A stretch of DNA of 30,781 nt. It comes from an uncultured Corynebacterium sp. GTDB taxonomy: Bacteria; Actinomycetota; Actinomycetes; Mycobacteriales; Mycobacteriaceae. The first letter of the stretch is position 1; every line of letters begins with the position of its first letter. The notes under the pieces were generated by a model that did no database searches, was not told the origin of the DNA, and saw only the letters and a program-made list of their open reading frames with translations. Both the position numbers and the translations under genes were made by a program. Below, piece after piece: positions 15,480 through 23,437 of this stretch. The DNA lies in NCBI GenBank assembly GCA_943908385.1, contig CALTTF010000018.1, positions 1 through 30,781 on the forward strand, given 5' to 3'.

Positions 15480-15495
15480 GTGAGAACGTTCTCAC
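15480..15495. promoter_or_regulatory. LacI-family operator of the Ugp-like operon
   Basis: GTGAGAACGTTCTCAC is a perfect 16-bp palindrome with the central CG and the A-CG-T core typical of LacI-family sites. It lies 25 bp upstream of the phosphatase ATG, where a bound repressor would block transcription. The LacI-type regulator at 8801 is the natural partner. A smaller dyad GCGGA-GTT-TCCGC at 15505-15517 lies beside it. Confidence 0.82.
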
Positions 15496-15760
15496 CTAAC
15501 CGCAGCGGAGTTTCCGCAAGGTGAGATTCAGTTGAATAACGCTTAAACTTATGGGAACGATTTCATACGGTTCAGACGGTATATTTCGCTTGTATGATTG
15601 TCCCGTGCGTGCGGCGCCTTGAGTTGCTTGAGAGCTCGTGCAAGCCAGAGAGTCTCACGCTAGGGGGACATGTGTCCCGAGCGATGCCGCGAACGGAAGA
15701 TTCAATTTCGTGCGCACGATCGTCTGGTGATTGAAGAACCATTAGAAGGAAGCGAGATTC
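15496..15760 (+). promoter_or_regulatory. Control region and 5' leader of the DMT exporter gene
   Basis: TTCAGA (15571-15576) and TATGAT (15593-15598), 16 bp apart, are a credible promoter for the + strand gene and predict a ~155-nt leader. In the leader GGGACA-TG-TGTCCC (15665-15678) forms a small hairpin or operator. The Shine-Dalgarno GAAGGAAG stands 8 nt before the ATG at 15761. The left part must also hold the promoter of the minus-strand operon, which I could not place with confidence. Confidence 0.4.
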
Positions 15761-16693
15761 ATGCTTGTAGGAGCTGCTCTTGGCGTCGGGGCCTTCGTTC
15801 CTATCCAAACTGCGGTGAATGACCGCTTGCGTGCCAGCATCGGTGCGCCGATCCCCACGGCATTTGTGTCGGTGTTCTCCGCCTTTCTGTTCGCGGTGAT
15901 CATCGCTCTCGTCGTTTCCGGCGGTTCACTGGATCTCGCTCGCGCGGCGGGGGAGCCGTGGTGGGTGTGGATCGGCGGGATCATGGGCGTGATCTTCATT
16001 ACCGGGAATGTGATCATCTTCCCGAAGCTGGGTGTGGTGGAGACGATCGTCATTCCCATTCTCGGCCAGGTCATCATGGCTTTGGCCATTGATCATTTCG
16101 CTCTCTTCGGGGCCGTCGAGAACAGGATCAGTTTCTGGCGGCTAGTCGGTGCCGCAGTCGTCATTGCCGGCATCGTCATGGTGCATGTCGTCCGCGCGCC
16201 CGGCGAGGTTTCGTCCCCAGCCACCGAAGGGGATGCGGGAGAGGTTTCGGTCTGGATCTGGCGCGCGGTCGGCGTGATGATGGGAATGTGCTCGGCGATC
16301 CAAACTGCGGTCAACGGCTATCTCGGCACGGTTTTGGGCAGTTCCGTCCAGGCTGGTTCGGTGAACTTGGCGGTCGGTTCAGTTCTCTTGTTCACGCTTA
16401 GCTTGGCGTTGCCGAAATCGCGACGGGCTGTTCTCTCCGGTGTGAAACCTGGTCCGTGGTGGATGTGGATTGGCGGCACTTTCGGCACCATTCTGGTCGT
16501 TGGTGCGGCCATGCTCGCGCCAGTTCTCGGAACGGGCACGACTGTCATCGGCATGCTGGCTGGCACGATTATCTGCGGCCAGATCATTGAGGCTGGCGGG
16601 TTGTTGGGCACGCCGCGCCAGCGCCTCCAACTGTCACGCGTGATCGGATTGATCCTCGTGTTCGTGGGGGTTGCGATGGTGCGGGTGCTCTAG
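15761..16693 (+). CDS. DMT superfamily transporter, duplicated DUF606/YdcZ type
   Basis: A 310-aa membrane protein of about ten helices in two related halves. Half one has GAFVPIQTAVNDRL and WWVWIGGIMGVIFITGNVI; half two has MGMCSAIQTAVNGYL and WWMWIGGTFGTILVVGAAM. The repeated IQTAVN and WW(V/M)WIGG signatures are those of the DUF606 branch, here fused into one chain, while others work as two-gene pairs. It probably exports a small metabolite. It is divergent from the Ugp-like operon and convergent with menB. It may belong to the same island, but nothing ties it functionally. Confidence 0.87.
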   Translation: MLVGAALGVGAFVPIQTAVNDRLRASIGAPIPTAFVSVFSAFLFAVIIALVVSGGSLDLARAAGEPWWVWIGGIMGVIFITGNVIIFPKLGVVETIVIPILGQVIMALAIDHFALFGAVENRISFWRLVGAAVVIAGIVMVHVVRAPGEVSSPATEGDAGEVSVWIWRAVGVMMGMCSAIQTAVNGYLGTVLGSSVQAGSVNLAVGSVLLFTLSLALPKSRRAVLSGVKPGPWWMWIGGTFGTILVVGAAMLAPVLGTGTTVIGMLAGTIICGQIIEAGGLLGTPRQRLQLSRVIGLILVFVGVAMVRVL

Positions 16694-16705
16694 TTCCGCC
16701 GCCGT

Positions 16706-16724
16706 TCCGGGTGACCTTCCCGGA
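16706..16724. terminator. Weak hairpin between convergent DMT and menB genes
   Basis: TCCGGG (16706-16711) pairs with CCCGGA (16719-16724) over a 7-nt loop. There is no T-run, so termination is uncertain. Confidence 0.3.
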
Positions 16725-16730
16725 CACTGT

Positions 16731-17684
16731 CTAGTAGTAGAACGGAAACTCGTCCCAGTTCGGGGGTCGCTTCTCCAGGAAGGAGTCGCGGCCTTCCACG
16801 GCTTCGTCGGTCATGTACGCCAGGCGGGTGGCTTCGCCGGCGAAGACTTGTTGGCCCATGAGGCCGTCGTCAAGCAAATTAAATGCGAACTTGAGCATGC
16901 GCTGGGCGGTGGGGGACTTGCCGTTGATCTCGCGGGCGGCTTGGATTGCTTCTTCTTCGAGGCGGGCGTGGTCGGCGACGATATTGACCGCACCCATGCG
17001 GTGCATGTCCTCGGCGGAGTAGGTGCGGCCGAGGAAGAAGATCTCGCGGGCGAATTTCTGCCCGACCTGTTTGGCCAGGTAGGCGGAGCCGTAGCCGCCG
17101 TCGAAGGAGCCGACGTCGGCGTCGGTCTGCTTGAAGCGGGCTTCCTCGCGGGAGGCGATGGTCATGTCGCACACGACATGGAGGGAGTGCCCGCCGCCGG
17201 CGGCCCAACCGTTAACGACAGCGATGACGACCTTCGGCATGGTGCGGATGAGTCGCTGGACTTCGAGGATGTGCAGTCGGCCGCCCTCGGCTTTGACGCG
17301 GGCCTCGTCGACGTGGTCGGCGGTGGCGGCTTCGACATCGCCGTCGTGGCTGGTCGCGTACTGGTACCCGGAGCGGCCGCGGATGCGCTGGTCGCCGCCG
17401 GAGCAGAACGCCCAGCCGCCGTCTTTTGGCGACGGGCCGTTGCCGGTGAGCAGAACGACACCGACGGACGGGTCGCGGCGCGCGTGGTCGAGCGCGCGGT
17501 ACAGCTCGTCGACCGTGTGCGGGCGGAACGCGTTGCGCACCTCCGGGCGGTCGAAGGCGATGCGCACGATTCCGTTCACGCGACCCGCGCCCGCGTGGCG
17601 GTGGTAGGTGATGTCGGTGAAATCGAAGCCGTCGACGGTTTCCCACTGGGAGGCGTCGAAGGGCTGGGCGGTGGAGTAGGACAT
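16731..17684 (-). CDS. menB: 1,4-dihydroxy-2-naphthoyl-CoA synthase MenB
   Basis: A 317-aa crotonase-fold enzyme that closes the second ring of the naphthoquinone from o-succinylbenzoyl-CoA. Motifs are FDRPEVRNAFRPHTVDEL, the CoA-site SGGDQR, the oxyanion-hole GWAAGGGHSLH, the MenB-specific TDADVGSFDGGYGS with catalytic Asp, and the C-terminal PPNWDEFPFYY. The ATG at 17684 has an extended -10-like TAATAT 7 nt upstream and no Shine-Dalgarno (leaderless). It is divergent from the toxin-antitoxin pair, whose control region is shared. menE lies almost 13 kb away, separated by the accessory modules. Confidence 0.96.
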   Translation of the reverse strand: MSYSTAQPFDASQWETVDGFDFTDITYHRHAGAGRVNGIVRIAFDRPEVRNAFRPHTVDELYRALDHARRDPSVGVVLLTGNGPSPKDGGWAFCSGGDQRIRGRSGYQYATSHDGDVEAATADHVDEARVKAEGGRLHILEVQRLIRTMPKVVIAVVNGWAAGGGHSLHVVCDMTIASREEARFKQTDADVGSFDGGYGSAYLAKQVGQKFAREIFFLGRTYSAEDMHRMGAVNIVADHARLEEEAIQAAREINGKSPTAQRMLKFAFNLLDDGLMGQQVFAGEATRLAYMTDEAVEGRDSFLEKRPPNWDEFPFYY

Positions 17685-17764
17685 GGCTGCGATATTACGG
17701 ACCTCACGGCGATCCCCCGAGGCTTTTCTTGAGCGGGGAGGGTGGTCTAGTGTCGGTGGTATGG

Positions 17765-17786
17765 TTAGTCCACAACAGTGGACTAA
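17765..17786. promoter_or_regulatory. Toxin-antitoxin operator
   Basis: Inverted repeat TTAGTCCAC - 4 nt - GTGGACTAA (17765-17773 and 17778-17786), perfect over 9 bp, 25 bp before the antitoxin ATG. It is the probable site at which the antitoxin/toxin complex represses its own operon. A possible promoter is TTCTTG (17726-17731) with TAGTGT (17748-17753). Confidence 0.72.
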
Positions 17787-17811
17787 GTGAGTATGGGAAG
17801 GAGTATTGCAC

Positions 17812-18033
17812 ATGGAAACCATCAATGTTCATGACGCGAAGACGCATTTTTCCCGGCTTCTCCGCCGCGTGGAGTCCGGGGAGGAACTGGTGATTTCCCG
17901 TGGTGGCAGACCTGTGGCGCGAATGGTTCCGCTTGAGGTCGACGTGGCTCGCCCACTCGGCTTCGTCGACTACACGCTTCCGGACAGCTTCTTCGATGAT
18001 CTTCCCCAGGACGAGCTGGAGGCGTGGGAATGA
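17812..18033 (+). CDS. vapB: Phd/YefM-family (VapB-type) antitoxin
   Basis: A 73-aa protein with the Phd/YefM N-terminal DNA-binding fold: TINVHDAKTHFSRLLRRVESGEELVISRGG (in part) and GRPVARMVPL. The acidic C-terminus (YTLPDSFFDDLPQDELEAWE, in part) is the part that wraps and blocks the toxin. The ATG at 17812 follows GGAAGGAG with 8 nt spacing. It ends in ATGA shared with the toxin start, so the pair is translated together. The palindrome upstream fits self-repression. Confidence 0.9.
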   Translation: METINVHDAKTHFSRLLRRVESGEELVISRGGRPVARMVPLEVDVARPLGFVDYTLPDSFFDDLPQDELEAWE

Positions 18034-18434
18034 CGGGGAGCGTTAGTTTCCTCCTTGACACCCATGCGTTGATATGGGGACTGACGGATCCTCAGCGGCT
18101 GGGGAACGCAGCCCGCGAGGTGATGGGCTCGCGGGAGAACTGTCTTGTGGTTTCGGCGGCCTCAGCATGGGAGATTTCGACGAAGTTCAGGCTAGGGAAA
18201 TTGCCTGGCGCGGATACCATCGTGCGCAATTTTGAAGGGTATGTGGCGGAATTAGGGGCACAACCCTTGGATGTTTCAACGTCACATGCATTGCTGGGGG
18301 GAAGTTTGGGCTGGGCGCACCGCGATCCTTTTGACCGGATGCTCGCTGCGCAGGCGCTGATTGAAGGCCATCTGCTCATCTCGCGCGATTCGGTCTTCAG
18401 TGACGTACAGGGTCTCGAGGTGATCTGGGATTGA
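18030..18434 (+). CDS. vapC: PIN-domain (VapC-type) toxin
   Basis: A 134-aa PIN-domain ribonuclease. The acidic catalytic residues are visible: D10 in FLLDTHALIWGL, E48 in SAASAWEIS, D99 in HRDPFDRML (D102 also acidic) and D120 in LLISRDSVF. Proteins of this type cleave tRNA or rRNA when the antitoxin is lost. The ATG overlaps the antitoxin stop. Unusually, its own stop (18432-18434) overlaps the TTG start of menC, so menC may be translated as the third gene of this operon. Confidence 0.9.
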   Translation: MTGSVSFLLDTHALIWGLTDPQRLGNAAREVMGSRENCLVVSAASAWEISTKFRLGKLPGADTIVRNFEGYVAELGAQPLDVSTSHALLGGSLGWAHRDPFDRMLAAQALIEGHLLISRDSVFSDVQGLEVIWD

Positions 18435-19393
18435 GCAGAGAAGATTTAAACGACATTCTCGACCGCGCCCACGTCGTCGCTCTCCCGATGGCGGTGCCGT
18501 TTCGGGGGATCACGACGCGGGAGGCATTGCTTATCGACGGCCCGGCAGGCTGGGGCGAGTTCGCCCCGTTCGTGGAGTACGGCGACGCGGAGGCGGCGAC
18601 GTGGCTCGCGGCTGGTCTGGAGGCGGCGTACGAGGGGTATGGGGATCTTGATACCGGCGACGGCTGGGTGGAGGTCAATGGCACGGTGCCGGCGGTCGGC
18701 CCGGACCGGGTGCCGGAGGTGCTCGCACGGTACCCGTCGGCGCGCACGTTCAAGATCAAGGTCGCGGAGAAGGGGCAGACGCTTGACGACGACGCGGCGC
18801 GGGTCGCCGCCGTCCACGCCGCGCGGCCGGACGCCGTGCTGCGCGTGGACGCCAACGGCGGCTGGAGCGTGGACGAGGCAGTCCGCGCGGCTGAAGTGCT
18901 GGGGGAATTGGAGTACATCGAGCAGCCCTGCGCGACGGTGGAGGAGCTCGCGGAGGTGCGTCGGCGCGTGAACACCCCGATCGCGGCGGACGAATCGATT
19001 AGGAAGGCGGCTGACCCGTACCGGGTGGCGAAGTTGGACGCCGCCGATGTCGCGGTGACCAAGGTGGCGCCGCTCGGCGGTGTGCGCAGGCTGGTGGCGA
19101 TCAGCGGGGATCTCGGATTGAAGCTGACGGTGGCGTCGGCGCTCGACACCGCGGTGGGGATCCACGCCGGGCTGGTCGCGGCGAAGGTGACCGGCTCGCA
19201 GGCCGCGGGGCTGGCCACGCAGCGGCTCTTCATCGAGGACGTGGCCGAGCCTTTCGAATTCGCTGACGGGCGGATGCAGATCAGGGACGCCACCCCCGAC
19301 CCGGACAGGCTCGCTGAACTGGCCGCGCCGGGGGAGCGCAAAGACTGGTGGTTCGAGCGCGTCGAGCGCTGCCTGCCGTATTTGGGGGATTGA
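18431..19393 (+). CDS. menC: o-Succinylbenzoate synthase MenC
   Basis: A 320-aa enolase-superfamily dehydratase that turns SHCHC into o-succinylbenzoate. The catalytic set is complete: K108/K110 in TFKIKVAE, metal ligands D140 (LRVDANGGW), E164 (YIEQPC) and D187 (IAADESI), and base K211 (VAVTKVAPLGG). The TTG at 18431 is chosen because the N-terminal SREDLNDILDRAHVVALPM matches what I expect for actinobacterial MenC. The next ATG (18488) would remove the first beta strand. The start overlaps the toxin stop, with GAGG 10 nt upstream inside the toxin gene. Confidence 0.93.
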   Translation: MSREDLNDILDRAHVVALPMAVPFRGITTREALLIDGPAGWGEFAPFVEYGDAEAATWLAAGLEAAYEGYGDLDTGDGWVEVNGTVPAVGPDRVPEVLARYPSARTFKIKVAEKGQTLDDDAARVAAVHAARPDAVLRVDANGGWSVDEAVRAAEVLGELEYIEQPCATVEELAEVRRRVNTPIAADESIRKAADPYRVAKLDAADVAVTKVAPLGGVRRLVAISGDLGLKLTVASALDTAVGIHAGLVAAKVTGSQAAGLATQRLFIEDVAEPFEFADGRMQIRDATPDPDRLAELAAPGERKDWWFERVERCLPYLGD

Positions 19394-19513
19394 AACGGGC
19401 ATCCCGCATGTGGGATTGGGGTATTTCGGGGGTGATTTTTTCGCCCCGGGGGTAGGTGTGACTTAAGTTATCCCTAGAAAACGTGTAGCTCCTACCCAGG
19501 AAGAGGGCCCACC
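19394..19513. other. Intergenic control region before the DASS symporter
   Basis: Holds a small hairpin ATCCC-GCATGT-GGGAT just after menC and a G/C-rich stretch around a T6 run (19433-19442). GGGTAGG (about 19450) and CCTACCC (19492-19498) form an inverted pair around the AT-rich TTAAGTTATCC. The Shine-Dalgarno AGGAAGAGG stands 7 nt before the ATG at 19514. Confidence 0.35.
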
Positions 19514-21109
19514 ATGACGACAGGGTATTCAACCGCCGTGACTGAACACGCGACGGAACTCTCCGACGGCGACCTCGCCGAGGCGCCTGAAAAGGGCGTG
19601 TGGCGCCGCCAGCTCATCGGCCTCGTGCTCGGCATCGTCGCCGCGGCGGTCGTGTACTTCATTTTCCCGTCCGGTGCGGCCGACGTCGTCCGCGAGTCCT
19701 CCGGCGCCGACCCTGAGGTCGAGTACACCGCGCAGACGATGCGCGTTGTCGCCGCTGTGGCGGTGTGGATGGCTGTCTGGTGGATGACCGAGGCGATCCC
19801 GCTCGCCGCGACGGCGCTCATCCCGCTGGCGGTGTTCCCGCTGGCGAATGTGGCTGAGTTCAAGGCGGTCAGTGCGCCGTACGCGTCGTCGACCATCTTC
19901 CTGTTCATGGGCGGCTTCCTGCTGGCCCTGGGTATCCAGCGCTGGAACCTGCACCGCCGCTTGGCGCTGTGGGTGGTGCAGATCATCGGCACCAGCCCGC
20001 GCCGCATCATCCTGGGCTTCATGGTTGCCACCGGCTTCCTGTCGATGTGGGTTTCCAACACCGCGACCGCGGTGGTCATGCTCCCGATCGGTGTGTCCGT
20101 TCTGACCCTGACCGCCGACCACGTCGGCGGCATGCAGAACCAGAAGAAGTTCGCCACCGCGCTCATGCTGGCCATCGCGTACTCGGCGTCGATCGGCTCG
20201 CTGGGCACCCTGATCGGCACCCCGCCGAATGCGCTGCTGGCCGGCTACATGAAGGAATCGCACAATATCGAGATCGGCTTCGGCAAGTGGATGCTCGTCG
20301 GCGTCCCGGTCGCAGTGCTGTTCACCCTGATCGCCTGGGTTGTGCTCATCAACGTGTTCAAGCCGGAAGTCGACCAGATCCCGGGCGGCAAGGAACTCAT
20401 CCGCGAGGAGCTTGAGAAGCTCGGCGGGTGGACCACCGGCCAGATCCTGTCCGCCATCATCTTCGTCGCCGCCGCTCTGTCCTGGGTCTTCATCCCGCTG
20501 GGCATCGACTACTACGGCTGGGAGTTCGGCTACGACGACGCAGCTGTGGGCATCATCGCCGGCCTGCTCATGTTCACCATTCCGGCGGAGTCCAACGGCA
20601 AGCGCATCCTCGACTGGGAGACCGCGAAGGACATTCCGTGGGACGTCCTGCTGCTCTTCGGCGGCGGCCTGTCGCTGTCCGCGATGTTCTCCCAGTCGGG
20701 TCTGTCCCTGTGGATCGGTGAGGCGTCGAAGGGGCTCGCAGGCCTCCCGACGGTGCTGCTCATCGCCGCTGTCGGCGCGCTCATCCTGCTGCTGACGGAG
20801 CTGACATCCAACACCGCCACCGCCGCGACCTTCCTGCCGATCATGGGCGGCGTCGCAGTGGGCATCGGTCTCACCGCCGCGGGCGATATCAACGTTCTGC
20901 TGCTCACCATCCCGGTGGCGCTGTCCGCGACCTGCGCGTTCATGCTCCCGGTGGCCACCCCGCCGAACGCGATCGCCTACAGCTCTGGCCACGTCACCAT
21001 GGGCGAGATGATCAAGGGCGGTGTCTGGCTGAACGTCGTCGGCCTAATCCTGGTCACTCTGGCTACCTACGCCATCGCTGTCCCGGTCTTCGGCCTGACG
21101 CTTCCTTAA
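19514..21109 (+). CDS. DASS family (SLC13) sodium-coupled dicarboxylate symporter
   Basis: A 531-aa membrane protein of about 11-13 helices with a ~30-residue acidic cytosolic start. Both SNT substrate/sodium motifs of the family are present: VSNTATAVVMLP (about 179) with SLGTLIGTPPNALLAGYM, and TSNTATAATFLP (about 430) with PVATPPNAIAYSSG. These hairpins bind Na+ and C4-dicarboxylates in known members. It resembles the corynebacterial succinate/fumarate/malate uptake protein DccT, but sulfate or other anions are possible. It stands alone between menC and the one-TM protein gene. Confidence 0.92.
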   Translation: MTTGYSTAVTEHATELSDGDLAEAPEKGVWRRQLIGLVLGIVAAAVVYFIFPSGAADVVRESSGADPEVEYTAQTMRVVAAVAVWMAVWWMTEAIPLAATALIPLAVFPLANVAEFKAVSAPYASSTIFLFMGGFLLALGIQRWNLHRRLALWVVQIIGTSPRRIILGFMVATGFLSMWVSNTATAVVMLPIGVSVLTLTADHVGGMQNQKKFATALMLAIAYSASIGSLGTLIGTPPNALLAGYMKESHNIEIGFGKWMLVGVPVAVLFTLIAWVVLINVFKPEVDQIPGGKELIREELEKLGGWTTGQILSAIIFVAAALSWVFIPLGIDYYGWEFGYDDAAVGIIAGLLMFTIPAESNGKRILDWETAKDIPWDVLLLFGGGLSLSAMFSQSGLSLWIGEASKGLAGLPTVLLIAAVGALILLLTELTSNTATAATFLPIMGGVAVGIGLTAAGDINVLLLTIPVALSATCAFMLPVATPPNAIAYSSGHVTMGEMIKGGVWLNVVGLILVTLATYAIAVPVFGLTLP

Positions 21110-21132
21110 TGGGCGTGGTCTCCTGCGGGGAC

Positions 21133-21138
21133 TAGAAT
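21133..21138 (+). promoter_or_regulatory. -10 hexamer of the one-TM protein / menD operon (leaderless)
   Basis: TAGAAT ends 7 nt before the ATG at 21146 and no Shine-Dalgarno is present. This decides the start over the in-frame ATG at 21137. Confidence 0.5.
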
Positions 21139-21145
21139 GTCCCCC

Positions 21146-21787
21146 ATGGATAATGAGACCCGCCAGTTTGGGCGCCACGGTGACGACATCTCTGACGCGA
21201 GCACCCGTTACCTGTCCCCGTCCCAGTCCTCCTCCCAGAGCGCAAGCTCCCAGTCCGGCCAGTCCGCTCCGCGGCAGTTCATGCCGGGGGAGGGGGATTC
21301 GCGCTATTCCTCCCAGTCGAATTACCCGGAAACCCAGTACGGCAGCAGCTACAGCTCTGGCGGGTATGAGCCGTACGACGAGCCGTACCGCCCCGAGTCG
21401 TCGGATTCGGGAAAGTCGCGCGGCAGTGCGGGCTCGCTCGTCATGGCGGTCCTCGCACTCCTTCTGGGCCTGGCGGCCATCGCCATGTTCTTCCTGTGGC
21501 GCGGCGCGGAGTCGCGGGCGAATAAGCCCGAGCCGGCTCCGGTGACCATCACGCAGACGGAGACGGTGACCACGACACCGTCGAGCATCCTCGACGATCT
21601 GTTCAAGCGCGACGGAAACAGCGACGAGAACGGGGACGGCGAGGGTGCGCCGGACCAGCCGGGCGACGAGAACGCGCCCGGGCTGCCGGAAGACCTGCCT
21701 ACCGAGCTTCCGGACGACATTCCGGAGGAATACCGCGACGGCGCGGAGGACCTGCTCAACCAGCTCGACGGGTTGCTGAATGGCTAG
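21146..21787 (+). CDS. Single-pass membrane protein, Ser/Gln-rich inside and acidic outside
   Basis: A 213-aa protein of unknown function. Residues 1-95 are low-complexity and rich in Ser, Gln, Tyr and Pro (SQSSSQSASSQSGQS). One TM helix follows (SLVMAVLALLLGLAAIAMFFLW, in part), then a Thr-rich linker (TITQTETVTTTPSS) and a very acidic C-terminus ending with EEYRDGAEDLLNQLDGLLNG. The stop overlaps the menD start by 8 bp, so translation is coupled to menD. It is probably anchored with the acidic part outside the membrane. No enzymatic motif seen. Confidence 0.85.
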   Translation: MDNETRQFGRHGDDISDASTRYLSPSQSSSQSASSQSGQSAPRQFMPGEGDSRYSSQSNYPETQYGSSYSSGGYEPYDEPYRPESSDSGKSRGSAGSLVMAVLALLLGLAAIAMFFLWRGAESRANKPEPAPVTITQTETVTTTPSSILDDLFKRDGNSDENGDGEGAPDQPGDENAPGLPEDLPTELPDDIPEEYRDGAEDLLNQLDGLLNG

Positions 21788-23435
21788 CGCACAGTCGGAT
21801 TCCATGCGGCTGGCGGCGTACGTTGTCGACACACTCGCTGAGCATGTCACGGATGTCGTGCTCAGCCCCGGTTCGCGCAACTCGCCCCTCGCTTACGCGC
21901 TGCTCGCCCGCCGCGACATCAGGGTGCACGTGCGTATCGACGAACGGTCCGCCGCCTTCACCGCCCTGGGGATTGCCCGGGTCCAACACCGCCACGTCGG
22001 TGTGGTGATGACCTCGGGAACTGCGGTGGCGAATACCTACCCCGCAGTCATTGAAGCGCACATGGCGCACACCCCGTTGGCGATCGTCAGCGCGGACCGC
22101 CCGGAACGTCTCGTGGGCACAGGTGCCTCCCAGACGATCTGGCAGCAGGGCATCTTCGGCCGCTACGCCGCCACCCAGCAGGTCACGCAGGTCGGCGATA
22201 CGGTCAGTTTCGACGCGGACCAGGTGCACATCAACGTCGCCTTCGACACCCCGCTCGTGCCGGAGACGCTGCCGGAGCCTGTGGGATCCCCGCGCCGGGT
22301 GGGGCCCGGCCGCCTGCGCCCCTCGGAGGGCCGGGGCGCCGCCGACACCGGGCCTGCCGGGGCTGTCGACCACGGCGAGGTCGAAGTCGACCTGACCAAG
22401 AACACGCTCGTCATCGCCGGCGACGAGGCGTGGGAGGTGCCCGGGCTCGAGCACGTCCCCACGATCGCGGAGCCGACCGCGCCGACGCCGTTCCACCAGG
22501 TGCACCCGCTGGCCGCGCGGTTCTTCACCCAGGATGAGGTTGCGATCAGCCACGACGGCGGCGATTTCGCTGCCTCAACCAAGCCGGACCAGGTCATCGT
22601 GGTGGGTCACCCGACGCTGCACCGCGATGTCATGGCGCTGCTGGCGGACAACACCATCGAGGTCATCGGCATCACCCGCACCGAGACGGTCACGGGCAAC
22701 CCCGACCGCGTGGGCAGCCGCGTGAAGGCGTCGGGGCAGCCGACTGACTCATGGCTGAAGATCTGCGAGGCTGCCGGCGACGTCGGCGCCGAGACCGTCC
22801 GCAAGGCGCTGGAGGACGAGGCGTTCGGCTTCACCGGTCTGCACGCCGCGGCGGCTGTGTGCGACACCCTGGCGGTGGGGGACACGCTCGTGCTCGGCTC
22901 CTCGAACCCGGTGCGTGACGCGAGCCTTCTCGGCATGCCTTTCGACGGCGTGTCCACCTACTCCGCGCGCGGCGCCGCAGGCATCGACGGCACGCTCTCC
23001 CAGGCTGTGGGCGTGGCATTGGCGACGCAGTCGCTGCACCCGGACGAGATCCGCGCCCCGCGCACCGTCGCGCTGGTAGGCGACCTGACCTTCCTGCACG
23101 ACACCGGCGGCCTGCTCATCGGGCCGGACCAGCCGCGGCCGGGCAACTTCACCATCGTGGTGGCCAACGACAACGGCGGCGGCATCTTCGAGTCCCTCGA
23201 GGTCGGGGCGGAGTCCGTCCGCGACAATTTCGAGCAGGCTTTCGGCACGCCGCACGACGCGGATATCGAGTCGATCGCCGCGGGCTTCGGCGCCGCCTAC
23301 CGCAGGGTGGAGAGCATCGAGGAGTTGACGGGGGCGCTGCTTGACGGCGTCGATAAGCCTGAGCCCGTCGTCGTGATTGAGGCCGCGACCACGCGCGCGA
23401 CGCGTCGGGCGCTGTCCGAGCGGCTGAAGAAATAG
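21780..23435 (+). CDS. menD: SEPHCHC synthase MenD (ThDP-dependent)
   Basis: A 551-aa thiamine-diphosphate enzyme that joins isochorismate and 2-oxoglutarate, the first committed step to menaquinone. Key features are LSPGSRNSPLAYAL, the ThDP-activating Glu55 in RIDERSAAF, GTAVANTYPAVIEA, the pyrophosphate/Mg site ALVGDLTFLHDTGGLL, and VVANDNGGGIF (about 460-470). The length is normal for actinobacterial MenD. It overlaps the preceding one-TM protein gene by 8 bp and is followed 2 bp later by the DUF3592-like gene, so these three form one operon. Confidence 0.96.
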   Translation: MASAQSDSMRLAAYVVDTLAEHVTDVVLSPGSRNSPLAYALLARRDIRVHVRIDERSAAFTALGIARVQHRHVGVVMTSGTAVANTYPAVIEAHMAHTPLAIVSADRPERLVGTGASQTIWQQGIFGRYAATQQVTQVGDTVSFDADQVHINVAFDTPLVPETLPEPVGSPRRVGPGRLRPSEGRGAADTGPAGAVDHGEVEVDLTKNTLVIAGDEAWEVPGLEHVPTIAEPTAPTPFHQVHPLAARFFTQDEVAISHDGGDFAASTKPDQVIVVGHPTLHRDVMALLADNTIEVIGITRTETVTGNPDRVGSRVKASGQPTDSWLKICEAAGDVGAETVRKALEDEAFGFTGLHAAAAVCDTLAVGDTLVLGSSNPVRDASLLGMPFDGVSTYSARGAAGIDGTLSQAVGVALATQSLHPDEIRAPRTVALVGDLTFLHDTGGLLIGPDQPRPGNFTIVVANDNGGGIFESLEVGAESVRDNFEQAFGTPHDADIESIAAGFGAAYRRVESIEELTGALLDGVDKPEPVVVIEAATTRATRRALSERLKK

Positions 23436-23437
23436 CG

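Noticed and set aside
15594..15734. 46-codon ORF in the leader of the DMT gene
   Set aside because: Its ATG lies inside the probable -10 hexamer TATGAT, with no Shine-Dalgarno and poor coding character.
19529..20992. 487-codon minus-strand frame opposite the DASS symporter
   Set aside because: Composition is Arg/His/Gln-rich with no motif; the plus strand shows both SNT motifs.
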